Shown: positions 41,375 through 52,559 of the stretch, piece by piece | Numbering within the stretch: position 1 is the first letter of the stretch | How the letters are laid out: every line of letters begins with the position of its first letter | NCBI GenBank assembly: GCA_013339765.2 | Contig: JABSTR010000955.1 | Span: forward strand, 496,001-560,000 | Origin: Haemaphysalis longicornis | Lineage: Eukaryota > Arthropoda > Arachnida > Ixodida > Ixodidae | Direction of reading: 5' to 3' | DNA length: 64,000 nucleotides | Notes under the pieces: generated by a model | What the model was told of the DNA's origin: nothing | Database searches by the model: none | Seen by the model: only the letters and a program-made list of their open reading frames with translations | Made by a program: the position numbers and the translations under genes

Positions 41375-42615
41375 CGGATACACTGCGGATCGTATATAAG
41401 CACTGGCTCATCAGCAGGGTAGCATATGGCACGCCCTATCTTGCCCTTAAAACAAAGGATAAGGCCAGATTTAATACGATAATTCGACAAGCTTACAAGA
41501 TCGCCTTAGGACTACCATCAAAGGCATCAACGAAAAGGTTGCGGAAACTTGGACTACATAATAGTTGGGAGGAGATAGAGGAAGCACACCGGCACCTCTC
41601 ATCTTGAACGACTGAAGCTAACTCACACGGGAAGGACTACTTTAAGACAGCTAGGATATGCGACGCCACCCATGCAGGACCACAATACAAGTGGTCCATT
41701 ACAGATTCGACAGCACATTCGAGTTCCACCGATACCAAGAAACACGCAACCCGTTCACAACAAGGCACGCCGCATCGCTAGCGCTAAACCCGGGAATGCC
41801 AAGTATGGAAATAACCCAACAACGAGATTCAGCGACGCAGCCATATATCCAAATCAACCAGCACACGTCGCCTGCGTTGTCAACGCGGCCGGTCAGGAAA
41901 TGACAGCTATGACTACGTACAACCTCAACAGAAGCTGCAGAGGTCCTGGCAGAAGTCCTTGCTGCCACGACCAGCAAGGACTCCATCACTATAATAACTG
42001 ACCCGCAAGTGGCATGTCGAAGTTATCAGCGGGGCCGCGTCTTTGCACCAGCACTGACCATTCTGAAAATCATTCCAGAGCTACCTGAGGTGGAAATCGT
42101 CTGGGTTCATCGGCATGAATCTATAGACGGTAAGGAGGCGACTCACACCGCTGCCCGCCCGCGTGTGAGTCCCGAGACGGTATGTTCTCCGCTGACACCA
42201 AAACGCCGTTATTCAGACGTCATAGGCTCGGCACAACAAAATTCCCACCACCTCATCCTCAGTTAACCAGACAAGCCACCACTCTTCGGCGATTACAGAC
42301 AAATTCTTATCCCCACAGCACCCTCCTCCATTCCATCTACCGAACTTAGTATCCTTCCCTTTGCAATTTCTGCCCAACGCTCGGCACCCTTTTACCACCA
42401 GGTATGGGAGTGGCAAAAACTCCAAACCTACCCCAATCCCCTTCCAAACTTTTGAGCAGTGGATGGCTCGTCTGGTCGATCCGGACCTTGGACGCCACAA
42501 GAACTGGTCAAGAGGGCCTGGACGGCAAGTCGCAGCCTGGGTATCCCGGAATAAGGATGCCCTCCACCGGGCAAGTGCCCTGCCATCAGCACTTACGCTC
42601 AATAAATGTTTATTC
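41375..42615 (+). mobile_element. I-type LINE E2, thumb, RNase H and C-terminus (second segment)
   Basis: Continues the element from 40704. 'DTLRIVYKHWLISRVAYGTPYL' near 41375-41440 is the conserved thumb region. RNase H follows at 41840-42170, with 'DAAIYP', 'EAAEVLAEVLA', 'IITDPQVACRSYQRGRV' and 'VWVHRHESIDGKEA'. The C-terminal region with 'LRRLQTNSYPHSTLLHSIY' and 'CNFC' follows at 42270-42380, then the 3' end with AATAAA near 42600. Several frame changes. The same C-terminal motifs occur in LINE E and in the element at 63522-64000. Confidence 0.78.
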
Positions 42616-42679
42616 TGCTCCTTCTTACCACTTCCACTGCCTCGCCACCTATCTGAAACCGCTGTGCTGTCCCGAGGCT

Positions 42680-43370
42680 ATTGAAGCATTACTTTAGTTT
42701 TCTGCATATTAATTCTCAGGCCCACGATTCTACCCTGCTTGTCCAGTGCGGTAATCATGCTTTCCAATTCGCCCCCAGAGTTACGCATTAACAAGGCAAC
42801 GTCATCAGCAAATCTTAGGTTACCTAAATATTCTCCATTAACCCTCACGCCCATCTGTTGCTAACTCGATGTTCGGAATACGTCTTGTAAACATGCTGTG
42901 AAAAACATTGGAGAGACTGTGTATCTTTGTCTGACGCCCTTCCTTATAGGTATTTTACTGCTCTCCTTATGGAGGACGATGGTAGCTGTGGACCCATTGT
43001 AGATACCCGCTAGTATTCTCACGTAATGCTCGTCTACACCCTGATTCCGCAATGCCTGAATGACTGCTGAGGTTTCTGCAGAGTCCAATGCGTTCTCATA
43101 ATCTATGAAGGCTATATATAAGGGTTCAGTATACTCCGCGCATTTCTCTATCACCTGATTGATCGTGTGAATATGGTCCATTGTTGGATAGCATTTACGA
43201 AATCCTGTATGTTCATTAGGTTGACTTTCTTCTAAAATGTCGGAAATTCTGTTAGCGATTACCTTGGCAAGTACATTGTAGACGACTGACACTAAGCTGA
43301 TCGGCCTGTAATTTTTCAACTCCTTTATGTCACCTTTCAAATGGATTAGGATGGAGTTCGCGTTCTTCCA
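42680..43370 (-). mobile_element. RTE LINE fragment, RT domain
   Basis: A 159-residue minus-strand frame (43340-42861) reads 'GDIKELKNYRPISLVSVVYNVLAKVI', 'HTGFRKCYPTMDHIHTINQVI', 'LYIAFIDYENALDS' and 'IPIRKGVRQRYTVSPMFF', the RT blocks of RTE elements. The usual GVRQGD and DF.KAFD cores are altered. 'LRFADDVALL' is readable near 42815, after a frame change, with 'INMQKTKVM' following. Lacks endonuclease and 3' end. Confidence 0.8.
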
Positions 43371-43666
43371 AGGTTACAGTACACTCACGGTCATTAGACA
43401 TTGCGTATACCTGGACTTTGTGGTGTCTAAACCGGAAATTCATCTCGCTTCGGAATGCCAACCAGGCCTGGAATTATTAAGCTGCCGGAGATTTTCGGCA
43501 CATCCTGCCACCATGCCAACATAGCCGTAAAGTTAAGCCCTTACCTACTGCTCTCGCTTGCCGCCCAGGTTTCACGTCGTATAAAATTACTGAGCAATGG
43601 GCCCACTACTTCGTAATTTTTTTTCTTTTCAACCATGTACTAACAATGTACACGTTCTGATTGCAG

Positions 43667-43765
43667 AAACTTGTGAAGGAGAGGCCCTGGAAAGGACGCA
43701 AGACTCACGACACTTCCCAGCTGAGGAAAGCCGTCATAGTGAGGGAGGTCGAAAGCGCCACCCAG
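43667..43765 (+). CDS. Internal exon 2 of the unidentified host gene
   Basis: The acceptor is 'cacgttctgattgcag' ending at 43666. The donor is 'acccag|gtaatg' after 43765. Exactly 99 nt, 33 codons, phase 0 at both ends and no stop. The peptide starts 'KLVKERPWKGRKTHDTSQ' and is basic and hydrophilic. It joins in frame to exon 1 (ends phase 0) and to exon 3 (starts phase 0). Surrounding DNA is RTE on the left and SINE/DNA transposon on the right. No known domain recognised. Confidence 0.6.
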
Positions 43766-43985
43766 GTAATGTATTCACAATTTTTGCGTTGATTGAACGA
43801 TGCAGCAACATTTAACACAAATGATACCTCATAGTGTCCGCACGCCCCAGGCATGCCTGAAATTTTTGCCCATTTCAAGCGGCAAAGGCAATAGCAACCG
43901 CGGGGAGCACGGGTCCCCCGTGATGCCACTGCCTTTGCACGGAGCTCCCAGAACGGTAACAGCGCGACTTTCCAAATCACAACGT

Positions 43986-44135
43986 CACCGCCGCAGTGGC
44001 TCACTGGCGACAGCGCTGTGCTCCTGAGCACAGGGAAGCGGGCCCTGTCGCGACCGCAGCGGCTGCTTTGCAGATGCAGGCGAAAATGCGAAAATGCCCG
44101 TGTGTCATGATTTTGATGCACAAAGTGCTTCGATG
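43986..44135 (+). mobile_element. Degenerate tRNA-derived SINE with body
   Basis: Head 'cgccgcagtggctcactggc', then 'cgcgaccgcagcggctgc', and a body 'gcaggcgaaaatgcgaaaatgcccgtgtg', as in the tick-type SINE; more complete than the copy at 28349 but more diverged in the B box. Confidence 0.65.
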
Positions 44136-44339
44136 TGCTAAACCACATAATTAAAACTAAGTTCTCACGTTGGCTTTCCCCCGACTGGGCAAGCTGAGCC
44201 CATTGTCATAATATAAGTTGTGTGAAGCGGGCGCTACAATTCCAGTCTTGTATTTCTGCTGCGAACTCTGTTGAGTTTAACATTCGAAGCAATATTATTG
44301 TTACGTGGCGGCAGAAGAGATGAGATAAACTATGGTTAA

Positions 44340-45824
44340 AGGGACACTGAAGTTAATCTGTCAGACTTCTGTTTTTGTTTGCATTAGCACATAATGGCTC
44401 ACATAGACGCAATTTATCCTCTCAATAAAGCAGCATTTAGTTAATAAAGCCTGACAAAAAAAATACCACGCGACATTTGCGGCGGCTGCAACAACTAACA
44501 CCAGTGACGCGTGTTCGAGTTACGATGCGATTGAAGGATGTCCAAGACTGGATTTCAAACCAGTTTCGGTTTCGGTTCTGTGAAAGAACATGTTTGGAAT
44601 CCGACGTTATCATTGGTTGGGCATTCTCGATATCTCAGGAATTGGTATACCACGCTTATGCCATATTGTCAGCTAGAGAATGCCAGCACCGCTTTGTAGC
44701 TGAGGCGTACGCAGTTGGTGAACGTCCTCCACGTCATCAGAGACGCTCAACTGCAAGGCGCTTCGCCCCCACATTTGAAGCTCGCCTGTTTCGTGCCTGC
44801 ATCTTAAGAGGCATGTTCGCACCAGGGTGAGAGACGGCTGATTCGGCACTGTGCCCGCCACCGCGCCAACAAGAAATCTCCGGCGCGTCAATGTCAGTCT
44901 GCATGCATTCTGCATACTCGATCGTGGAGCAAGGAAGAATCCAGCGCGAAATTATCTCTTCTGTATAGAAAAGCATTGCCTAAGTAAAAAACAATCAGCT
45001 AAAAATACAAGTCCTATAGGGTATTCGAACTTGCAAATTGCGAAACGCTGCACCCAGTGCTTCAGGCATACCACAGTGCTGTTGGGGACGGAAATATAAA
45101 GGCTATACGTATAGCCTGTTTTCTTATTTTTAGTTTTGGAATTCCCAGCAGCTTAGATGACTATTTATTGAGTAGCGCTTGTGCAGTAAGCCTCCCCAAA
45201 ATTCCCACGAATATCTTATCTCCAGCGACTGCATTCCTTACGCAACAAAAGAGACCGAAAATGTGTGGTCATGCTGCTGACCGCTGTGCTGGTTTACCCA
45301 GCGCAAAAAGTGCTTTCGCACCTTGGTTTTACGCTTTACAATAAAACTTCGGTTTGATTTAATTTCCTTAGTGCCTATATTAATTTCGCTGACTCTTTTC
45401 CCGCCTTTAATTGGACCTACATTTTCTAGTAGCGTGCCAGTCAGCGTAGCGTTTGGATATTCTTTGACTTCATAGGCTTTAAAAAGTTTGATACAGTCTA
45501 CAAACTAGCAAACTAAAGGCACATTCTTCCAGGCACAAATCGTGCCGATGCTTAGTTTCAGCTGAGCGAAGGAATTGTGACAACCCGCTGGCGGGAGGCC
45601 GACTGACTTTGTCGGAGGGTCCGCAAGCAGTGCAGTAGAGTAAGCATCATACGAAACATCAGGGGAAATCAGCAAAAAGGATGCAAAGAGGAGGGCAGCA
45701 ATTTCGAATTGATTTTTCTACTGATTAAAGTCGCGTAAACACACCGAGAGTAATCAAAACATGGCCTAGGACTGCAATTTGCGCAAGTAATTCCACAATG
45801 TTTGCAAATCACTTCAATGCCCCT
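44340..45824. mobile_element. TTAA-flanked DNA transposon G1 (1.49 kb, non-autonomous)
   Basis: TTAA lies at 44336-44339 and 45825-45828. The left end is AGGGACACTGAAG and the right end, reverse-complemented, is AGGGGCATTGAAG (11 of 13 match). No transposase frame is readable inside, so it is probably mobilised in trans. TTAA target duplications are used by the piggyBac and Kolobok superfamilies. A second, split copy of the same family lies at 51330-52100 plus 58940-59734. Confidence 0.75.
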
Positions 45825-45828
45825 TTAA

Positions 45829-47070
45829 TGATAATGAGCTGTCTGTTTACAATGTTTACAATGCGGCCATCAGATAGTCTTCTCCGGCTGCACACTATGC
45901 CCCCTTCGTCGTCGTCAATCTTTGGCTGTGGCGCCATGATGCGCTGGCCACTGCGTCCCGTGACAGTATATTGGAAATTCTGCTAGACTATCGCGTCCGG
46001 TCAATGCGTAATTCGGGATCATATCGTAAATACAACTGCTCAGTCTAGCGAAGCCTTTTATTCTCACTGCAGGGTCCATCGTCAATTCGGTAGCTATGGT
46101 AGGGTCTATGGTCAATCGGGCCTTGTCGTTTGGCTTACCGAACTCAAGTCTGCGAGTTTATTGGGTTTACTTAAGCTTCAGCACGACCTCGTTGCGGAAG
46201 ACCATTCTGAAGGGCGCAAATAAACTTTTACCACCACACTTCCTGAAATACAAACTTTAATCGGAAATTTTACGCACATGTTGCGGCTACTTAATTTTTC
46301 AAGAGTGTGGTTGGATATCCTCTTTCCTGTCAACGTACTTTGTCCATTTTCATTTGTTTAGAAGTAGCCGAAATCGAAAGTGTTTGCCTTTAGAGGATAC
46401 TTATCCCGATATTAAGCTAATGCCCATGAAACGCAAAGAGGGCTATCGGAAAATGCTATAAGTCGTCTACACAGCATGATTTAAAACATCGTAATGGGCG
46501 TGTCTGCAAAGAAGTTGTTCATCTAAGCCTTTGAAGCAGTCATGTGGCCGTGTTTATGCACCGCTTTGACTCCCCTAACACCTTCTAGCGACACGCCTAC
46601 TAAAGTTCTTGTTTGACGCCTCAGCGATTTCTTGTTTACGTTTGAATAACTTCTTGCGAGGAAGATTTAAAGTTCTAAGAGGCTCCAAGAACTTCTAGCA
46701 AAGCCCTCTTACCTACATTTACTGAACACTTCTTCAGTGGCACCCGCATAGGAGCCTGCGCCATTCCCACAGGCCAGCATGGTATGTTGCTACCATAGCG
46801 TTTCATACTAACATACGCTAGAGGGGACACTGGCGTTAGTGTCCATGCGAGCCGCCGAACGGCGGCTTCAGCACCCCCCCTCCCCCCCTCCCTGGAGGCG
46901 GCCATGTCTGAAGGGTGCGTGAGTTTAGAACTTGGCTTGACCCAGCCGTTATCTTGACTTGATTCAAACTACTTTTTTTAAATACCAAAGCTATACCTAA
47001 TGTGGATTAGTGTATAATTATTAATCGTGAAAACAAATTGTTCTTTCTGTTATTTTATATTGAGGTTTAG
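45829..47070. other. No gene; small hairpins at 46780-46870
   Basis: No coding feature is supported. Short stem-loops occur in a row near 46800-46870 (gacact/agtgtc; gccgcc/ggcggc). The 46780-46850 block reappears in inverse orientation at about 48720-48780. Confidence 0.4.
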
Positions 47071-47074
47071 AGAC

Positions 47075-47700
47075 AAATGAGGCAACAGCGCACATTTCGA
47101 CGAAGGACAGACAGAAACACACACCACAAGCGCTGACTGTCAACTGATCACTTTATTACAAGTTGCGGAAAATAAATACCCAACTTAATAGAAAGAACAA
47201 TAAGCGCGTACAGAAGAGAGGAGATTGCCTATTCTGTGAAACCATTATATCATCACTGGATTTATCGCGCCATCCGGTTTTCCCTGGCCTCCAAGAATGC
47301 TATTTCCTTTGGCGTGATGGCTATCGAAGGCACGCTACCACAGTTATCACCAGCTCTTGCAATCTTTGCAGCTTCAACAAATTCCCTAGTGTTGATTATT
47401 GCTCTTAAAGATTACCGTTGTTTTTTTCTCAAACTCGGGAACACGACAAGTACAGAGCAAACAGTCACGTGCGTGCTGCCCGTCGTGGCGATAAATCCAG
47501 TGATTACATAATGGTTTGACAGATTAGGCAATCTCCTCTATTTTGTACGCGCTTATTCTTCCTTCCATTAAGTGCAGTATTTATTTTCCGCCAATTGTCA
47601 TTAAGTGATCAGTTGACAGTCAGCGCTTGTGGTGTGTGTTTCTGTCCGTCCTTCGTCGAAATGTGCGCTGTTCCCTCTTTTGTATCTTACCACCAACTAG
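47075..47700. repeat. Foldback element with ~200-bp inverted arms
   Basis: The left arm (about 47075-47275) and the right arm (about 47480-47690) are reverse complements at roughly 85 percent by eye. Examples are 'gcgctgactgtcaactgatcac' (right arm, reversed) and 'aataagcgcgtac' near 47200/47545, and 'cactggatttatcgc' near 47255/47490. The loop is about 200 bases. The arm ends ('cgacgaaggacagac', 'gtgtgtgtttctgtccgtc') resemble sequences I associate with termini of Penelope-like elements in ticks. Confidence 0.75.
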
Positions 47701-48223
47701 CCCAACACGGTACCCTTTTGGATGAGGTTTAGCAAGAATTCTATCAGACGGAGAGATATTTGTGAATAGTTTACATGGCTGAGCTTAACGGAGCCGCTGA
47801 TGAGGCCAATGGGGCGGCGAAGCATTTTTTTTTTTCGTGCGGGTCGGCGATGGCGTGCGGCTGAAGCATGACGGCTGTACGGCATTCCACAAGTTTGCAT
47901 GGTCACGGGCGGTGACACCGATTGTGCGCTGCGCCTTGTTCACGCCAATAATTACGGGCAGCTGATTACAGGAGGAAATGGGTAGCCTAGCAGATGACGG
48001 TTGCATTGGTGGAATCCTTCTGGGCATGCGACTTGGGCATCGGCATGTTCGCCGCTTTCTACCATGATAAGGTGCTGACCACGATAAACGTGGTCGAGAC
48101 CCACCCGACTGACGAAGCTCCCGCGATATTGTTACGTGTAGAAAAATTAGACGGCTGTACATATATACTTACTGCTGCTAAAGGCTTTTTTTCGTCTACT
48201 TCCGCGACCCCCACTTGACCTAG
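47701..48223. other. No recognisable gene
   Basis: Short open frames on both strands without known motifs. AATAAA lies just before the microsatellite at 48224, so the stretch may be the 3' part of a plus-strand retroelement. Confidence 0.35.
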
Positions 48224-48247
48224 CGTCTTCCTGTTGCAATAAAGGCT

Positions 48248-48302
48248 ACCTCTCTCCCTCTCTCTCCCTCTCTCTCTCTCCCTCTCCTCTCTCTCTCTCT
48301 CT
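48248..48302. repeat. (CT)n/(CTCTCC)n microsatellite
   Basis: About 55 bases of CT-rich repeat directly after 'gcaataaaggctac'. It could be the tail of an element like LINE E, whose tail is also (CT)n. Confidence 0.8.
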
Positions 48303-49070
48303 TGCTTGTTTGGCTTAGCCGCTACCGCGCTCATGTTGTTTTCTCGCAAGCGTCGTCGTGAACGAAACTAGGATGGAACAGCGTGCTCGTACCGTCTACC
48401 TTGTACGGAATCTCGAGTTTGCGTCCGTTTTCAGAAATGCCGTAGGACATGACTAGTTCTAGTGTAGGGGCTACACGGCGATGCTACTGCTTTCCGAAAC
48501 TAATTCATTCCAGCCGAGCAGTGTTTGATAATTTCAGCCACTGGAATAGGGCGCTAACAGCAAGCAATGCTGCAGTGGAACGAGCCCTGAAACTGATGGT
48601 GCTGAAAAATCCTTATCCAAGTGCGCATAACAACCACGAAGCCTAAAGTTAAGCCAAGTTCGAATGATTGTGTGACGTCCACCATGGACGTCACACAATC
48701 ATCCCCATGGTGGTAGAACGATTGCAGCGCCAGTTTCCCCTCTAGCGTATATTAGTATGAAACTCTGTGATTGCTACAAGCTGTGCTCCAGAAGCACAAG
48801 ACGCACTGGCACTGGCACTGGCCAGAAGCACTGGCACAAGAAGCTGCTTCTGGAATACACGCTTCGTCTAACAAAGGCAAAGAAGGTGACGGGACGAGGG
48901 CTGACAAGCGCCCGCTGCCTTGTTTGCCTTTGTATTTCGTCTGTATGCGCTGTTAGTCAGCGAGAAAAATCCGACGCTAGCCTGTGTGAACGGCGAAAGC
49001 ATCAACAGGGCGGCAAGAAGGAGGGTCATGGTGGACGGAAGTAGATAGCTAGTCCAGTTAGCTCATAATT
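48303..49070. other. No gene; contains a 17-bp-arm hairpin and a CACTGG repeat
   Basis: The hairpin at 48664-48702 has perfect 17-bp arms and a 5-base loop. A short CACTGG tandem repeat lies at about 48803-48836. No coding feature is supported. Confidence 0.4.
48664..48702. repeat. Perfect hairpin, 17-bp arms
   Basis: Arm 48664-48680 'atgattgtgtgacgtcc' and its exact complement at 48686-48702, loop 'accat'. Confidence 0.9.
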
Positions 49071-49074
49071 TTTG

Positions 49075-50045
49075 AGGTTAAAACCAGTGGTAAAGACGCT
49101 GCACAACGTCCCATCGAGGCCCTTCCAACAGATCGGAATGGACCTTCTAGGCCCGTTCTCTACGTCACGAGCCGAGCACAAATGGATTGTCTTAGCGACA
49201 GACTACATGCAGCGCTACGGAGAGACCGCCACACTTCCGAAAAGGGCTGCACAAGAAGTCGCCAAGTTCGTCATCTACCAAGTTGCGCTGCGACATGGAG
49301 CCCCTCAAGTCCTAATCACGGACCGCGGAGCGGCCTTTACTGCGGAGCTCATGAAAGGAGTCTTGCGCTACAGCAACACAGATTAGCGAAGAACGGCGGC
49401 GTACCAGCCTCAAGCGAACGGGTTAACAGAAGGCCTGAACAAGATGATCGCGGATATGCAGTCAATATACGTCGACGTTGAACATAAGACGTTGGACGAA
49501 GTGTGGGAGAGCATAAGATGTTGGACGAACCCTTAGTCAGGTTTCGTACAAAACAGCTATTAGAAGCTTAGGCAGGTGACACCGTTGGACCTTGTCCACG
49601 GAAGACGCCGACTGCGATGCTTGACGCCATGTTGCCGCACGTATAAGACGACAACTTCCATGCCGACGTCCAATGATACCTATAGCGTGCGGAAGAGTCC
49701 CGTCAGCTTGGTCGTGTTGCTACAACGGACCAGCAGCTGGTGGATGCCGGACGCGACAACCTCCGACGCCGAGACGCCGAGTGCCACCCAGGGGTACTCC
49801 CATCCGACGGAGTGGACTCTGTGAGAAGCTTCTGCGACGGCATTTCGGACCATACCGGATTCCACAACGTGTCGGCCAACTTACCTGCGAGGTTGTCCCC
49901 AACAGTAACTCCAGCAGAACACGACGATGCGCGCCGCCCGAGGTCGTCCACGTGTTTCGTCTCAAGCATACGCAAGATGAGGCAATTTTTGTTGTTTGCA
50001 CCATCGTTTTATTTTAGCATTGGGCCGATGCTAAACAAAGGGAGG
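49075..50045 (+). pseudogene. Gypsy integrase, decayed, with polypurine tract
   Basis: The frame to 49386 reads 'RPFQQIGMDLLGPFS' (first catalytic D), 'VLATDYMQRYGE' and 'VALRHGAPQVLITDRGAAF' (second catalytic D in TDRG). The glutamate of DDE is not readable, owing to frameshifts after 49386. At 49780-49990 the C-terminal module 'LLRRHFGPYRIPQRVGQL' (GPY/F domain) and 'PEVVHVFRLK' follow. A purine tract 'aaacaaagggagg' at 50034-50046 may be the polypurine tract before a lost 3' LTR. Confidence 0.8.
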
Positions 50046-50800
50046 TCGTAATGCCGCGAACCATGCCTTGTGTTTTGCTTACTGGTGTGTTTTGTTGCCA
50101 GCGTCTGACCGCTTGGTTGTCTGATCTGTGTTGGATACGAAGCGCCTGCTCCCCTCTCTTCCTTTTCTTTGCCGCGCAAGGTATCTTGTTTTATCAGGAA
50201 CGTGTTGCGACCTGCTGTCACATGATTAGAACGCTCTTTGTTCTGGTTGCATCTTTGAGGAAACCTGCGTTGTCCTTGGCTGCGTGACAATATTTTGTAC
50301 TTTTTGGTTTTTAGAAATTCCGTTCGGCCAATTGTCGCCGTTTGCGCTATACAATAATTAAAAGGACAGACACCCGATTGCCAGCGTTGCATATAGTGGG
50401 GTAACCGCAAGGCATTTCCAAATAAACAGGCGGAAATCATTTTAATTTGGCACTAAACTTTCTGAACTCTGAAAGGTGGCAAAATGTAGTGTCAAACCAG
50501 GACACTACCGCACGTGCCCACACAACTCCGTCGGTTTTAATGCGCGACTCAAAAAACGCATAAAAGAATAGGAAAGACTGAAAAATATTTTTGTGCTAGC
50601 TTGGCATGAGGTTTTAAACAGCTCTTTCCGTCAGGCGTACAGTGAAACGTGTGTTGCCGCACGTCTCGCAATCATTGTTGCCAGGCCACGTATGGCTGCT
50701 AGATCTAAAAATACCGATTTCAAAAGTTCGGGGGCGCCATCACGAAAACCGTTCCGGTTTAATGTGTTTTATGTGATGCGCTATCATTTGCGACAGAGAA
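50046..50800. other. No recognisable gene
   Basis: Possibly 3' LTR sequence at its beginning. The block around 'ggccaattgtcgcc' (50318-50360) is related to sequences at about 51295 and 59975. Confidence 0.35.
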
Positions 50801-50819
50801 AATGTACTGGATAAAAATC

Positions 50820-51326
50820 GCTTGTCTATCCCTTAAAATGTGTTACTGTTACCAATTATGTCTTTTTGCAAAAATGCAAGGCGCTACACGGTTTTCTCAT
50901 TTTCGCTTTTTTTATTCGTATTCCGGAAGTTTTCTTCCGGAATTTTTTAGTTTACTCTTGATTTTCGGAGATGTAGAAAATACATCATTTTATTTAATCG
51001 GTTTGTTTTTGTAATTTGTATTTGTCATATTTCTTGGTTTTTAAAAATGGTGTCGGTGAATTGTATCTATTTACACCATTTAACGAAGAGATGTGTCACC
51101 CCCCGCAAAGTATGCCTTTTTGTAAAGATTCAGAGCGTTACACTGTTCATTTTCTCTATTTTTCATTCGTATTCCAATTTTATTTCCGCGGGGAGGATTG
51201 TTTAGAATTGTTTGCAATTGTTTAGGATTCACCTTGGGAAGAGACATTTAAGGTGCACAATTCCCATTTCGTTTTCTCGTTTTTTCATGGAATTTTTATC
51301 GACCAATTGTCTGTATTTACAGTATG
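50820..51326 (+). repeat. Diverged tandem repeat J, ~255-bp spacing
   Basis: T-rich blocks of similar make-up recur: 'tctttttgcaaaaatgcaaggcg' near 50859, 'cctttttgtaaagattcagagcg' near 51114, each followed by 'ttcattttc...attcgtattcc'. A third partial block starts near 51236. A relative lies at 59750-60000, just left of candidate exon 3. No coding content. Confidence 0.4.
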
Positions 51327-51329
51327 TAA

Positions 51330-52100
51330 AGCGACTCCGAAGTAAATTTCTCAAGCTCCCATTTTTGCTTGCACTGTGTAGACTGGCTCAAATTAAGACA
51401 TTTTTCATCGTTTAGCCGGTTGATAAGCCGGTCATTATTTCATAAAGCCCGAAAAAAGAATGTATTTCCGCAAAGAAAAACTATCATGCGCGGTCAGCGG
51501 CGGCCGCGCACCAACTAAAGATGTGACTTTAGGAGGAGGTGCACCGTGATTGGACGATGTCCAAGATTCGCATTCAAACAAGTTTCGGTTTCGGTTCTGT
51601 AAAACAACATGCTTGACATCCAACGTTATCGTTGGATGGACATCGTCGATATCTCAATAATCGCCATACCGCGCTTCTGCCATGTTGTCGGCTGTAAAAT
51701 GCCTAAGATAAGCCTCCCAGGACGGCTTGGAATAGTAGCAATCCCTATCCGAGGCCTACGCAGTGGATGAACGCCCTCCGCGTCACCGCAGACGCTCAAA
51801 TGCCATGCGCTTTTGCCCCATATTTGGAGCTTACCTCACTCATTCCGGTATCGTAAAAAGCGTGTTCGCGCCAGACCAAGGGTCTGCTGATTCTGACCTG
51901 TGCCCACTGCCCGCAAGCAATAGCACGCCAACGAGAACTCGCTGGCGCGTCAGTGTCAGCCTGCGCGCGTACTGCCAACTCGCTCGTAGAACAGTGCACG
52001 TTACGGTCCAGAAACGGTGAACTCAGTACAGAAAACATCGGCCGAAAAGAAAAAAAATCAATTTACAAAAAAAAGTACCCTCGGGGATTCAAACTTTCGA
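51330..52100. mobile_element. TTAA transposon G family, 5' half of a split copy
   Basis: Aligns by eye with 44340-45020 of G1 from the terminus onward ('agcgactccgaagtaa' versus 'agggacactgaagtta'). Shared inner blocks are 'agtttcggtttcggttctgt', 'tatcgttgg', 'gatatctca' and 'cgctcaaatg'. The matching 3' half appears at 58940. The copy is older and more diverged than G1. Confidence 0.6.
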
Positions 52101-52104
52101 CTTG

Positions 52105-52290
52105 CAAAAGAAATTACACCATCTTCCCGTAGGGGAACCCTGAGTAGAACAGACAGTTGGGCTAGTTGGTAGCTGTTCGTCTTGAAGGTAGAAGCGCTCG
52201 CACAACAGCGCCGTGTCGTCTCTGTTTTCTACCTTTTGTCCCTGTTGCGCGAGCGCTTCCACCTTCAAGGGGAACCCTGAGTAGTATGCG
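52105..52290. repeat. Hairpin insertion K flanked by 'ggggaaccctgagtag' repeats
   Basis: 28-bp arms at 52181-52208 and 52242-52269 pair with few mismatches ('gaagcgctcgc', 'ccttcaag'). The 16-mer 'ggggaaccctgagtag' occurs on both sides (near 52134 and 52270), like a long target duplication. The flank start 'aaattacaccatcttccc' is shared with the hairpin at 28453. Confidence 0.7.
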
Positions 52291-52500
52291 AAGCAGCCAT
52301 GAGGTCGACTGAAGTTTCCTTTAGTTTTCAGTTCGTCGTTTCCGTTGACGTTCAACTTCGCGTGCCTTCGTTGTATCAGTAGCTTCTTGACGTAGTTTGA
52401 ATGAGTGAAGGACATAAGGCGCGTTCGTAGCACGTGCTCCCGGCTCGGTTTGCAGCGCAGTGGGAAGAGCGCCACGTACCTCCCGTTGCGGCCAGGGAGT
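52291..52500. other. No recognisable gene
   Basis: Short minus-strand frame (52475-52089) without known motifs, partly inside repeat K. Confidence 0.35.
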
Positions 52501-52559
52501 CGTGGGATCGAAAACGGGCGCCGCCTAACTATTTCTTTTTATACGCTCTAAACTTTTTT

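Noticed and set aside
47000..48780. CRISPR-like repeats or a phage/bacterial region
   Set aside because: The inverted and tandem repeats have no regular spacer architecture, and the surrounding sequence is eukaryotic retroelement DNA.
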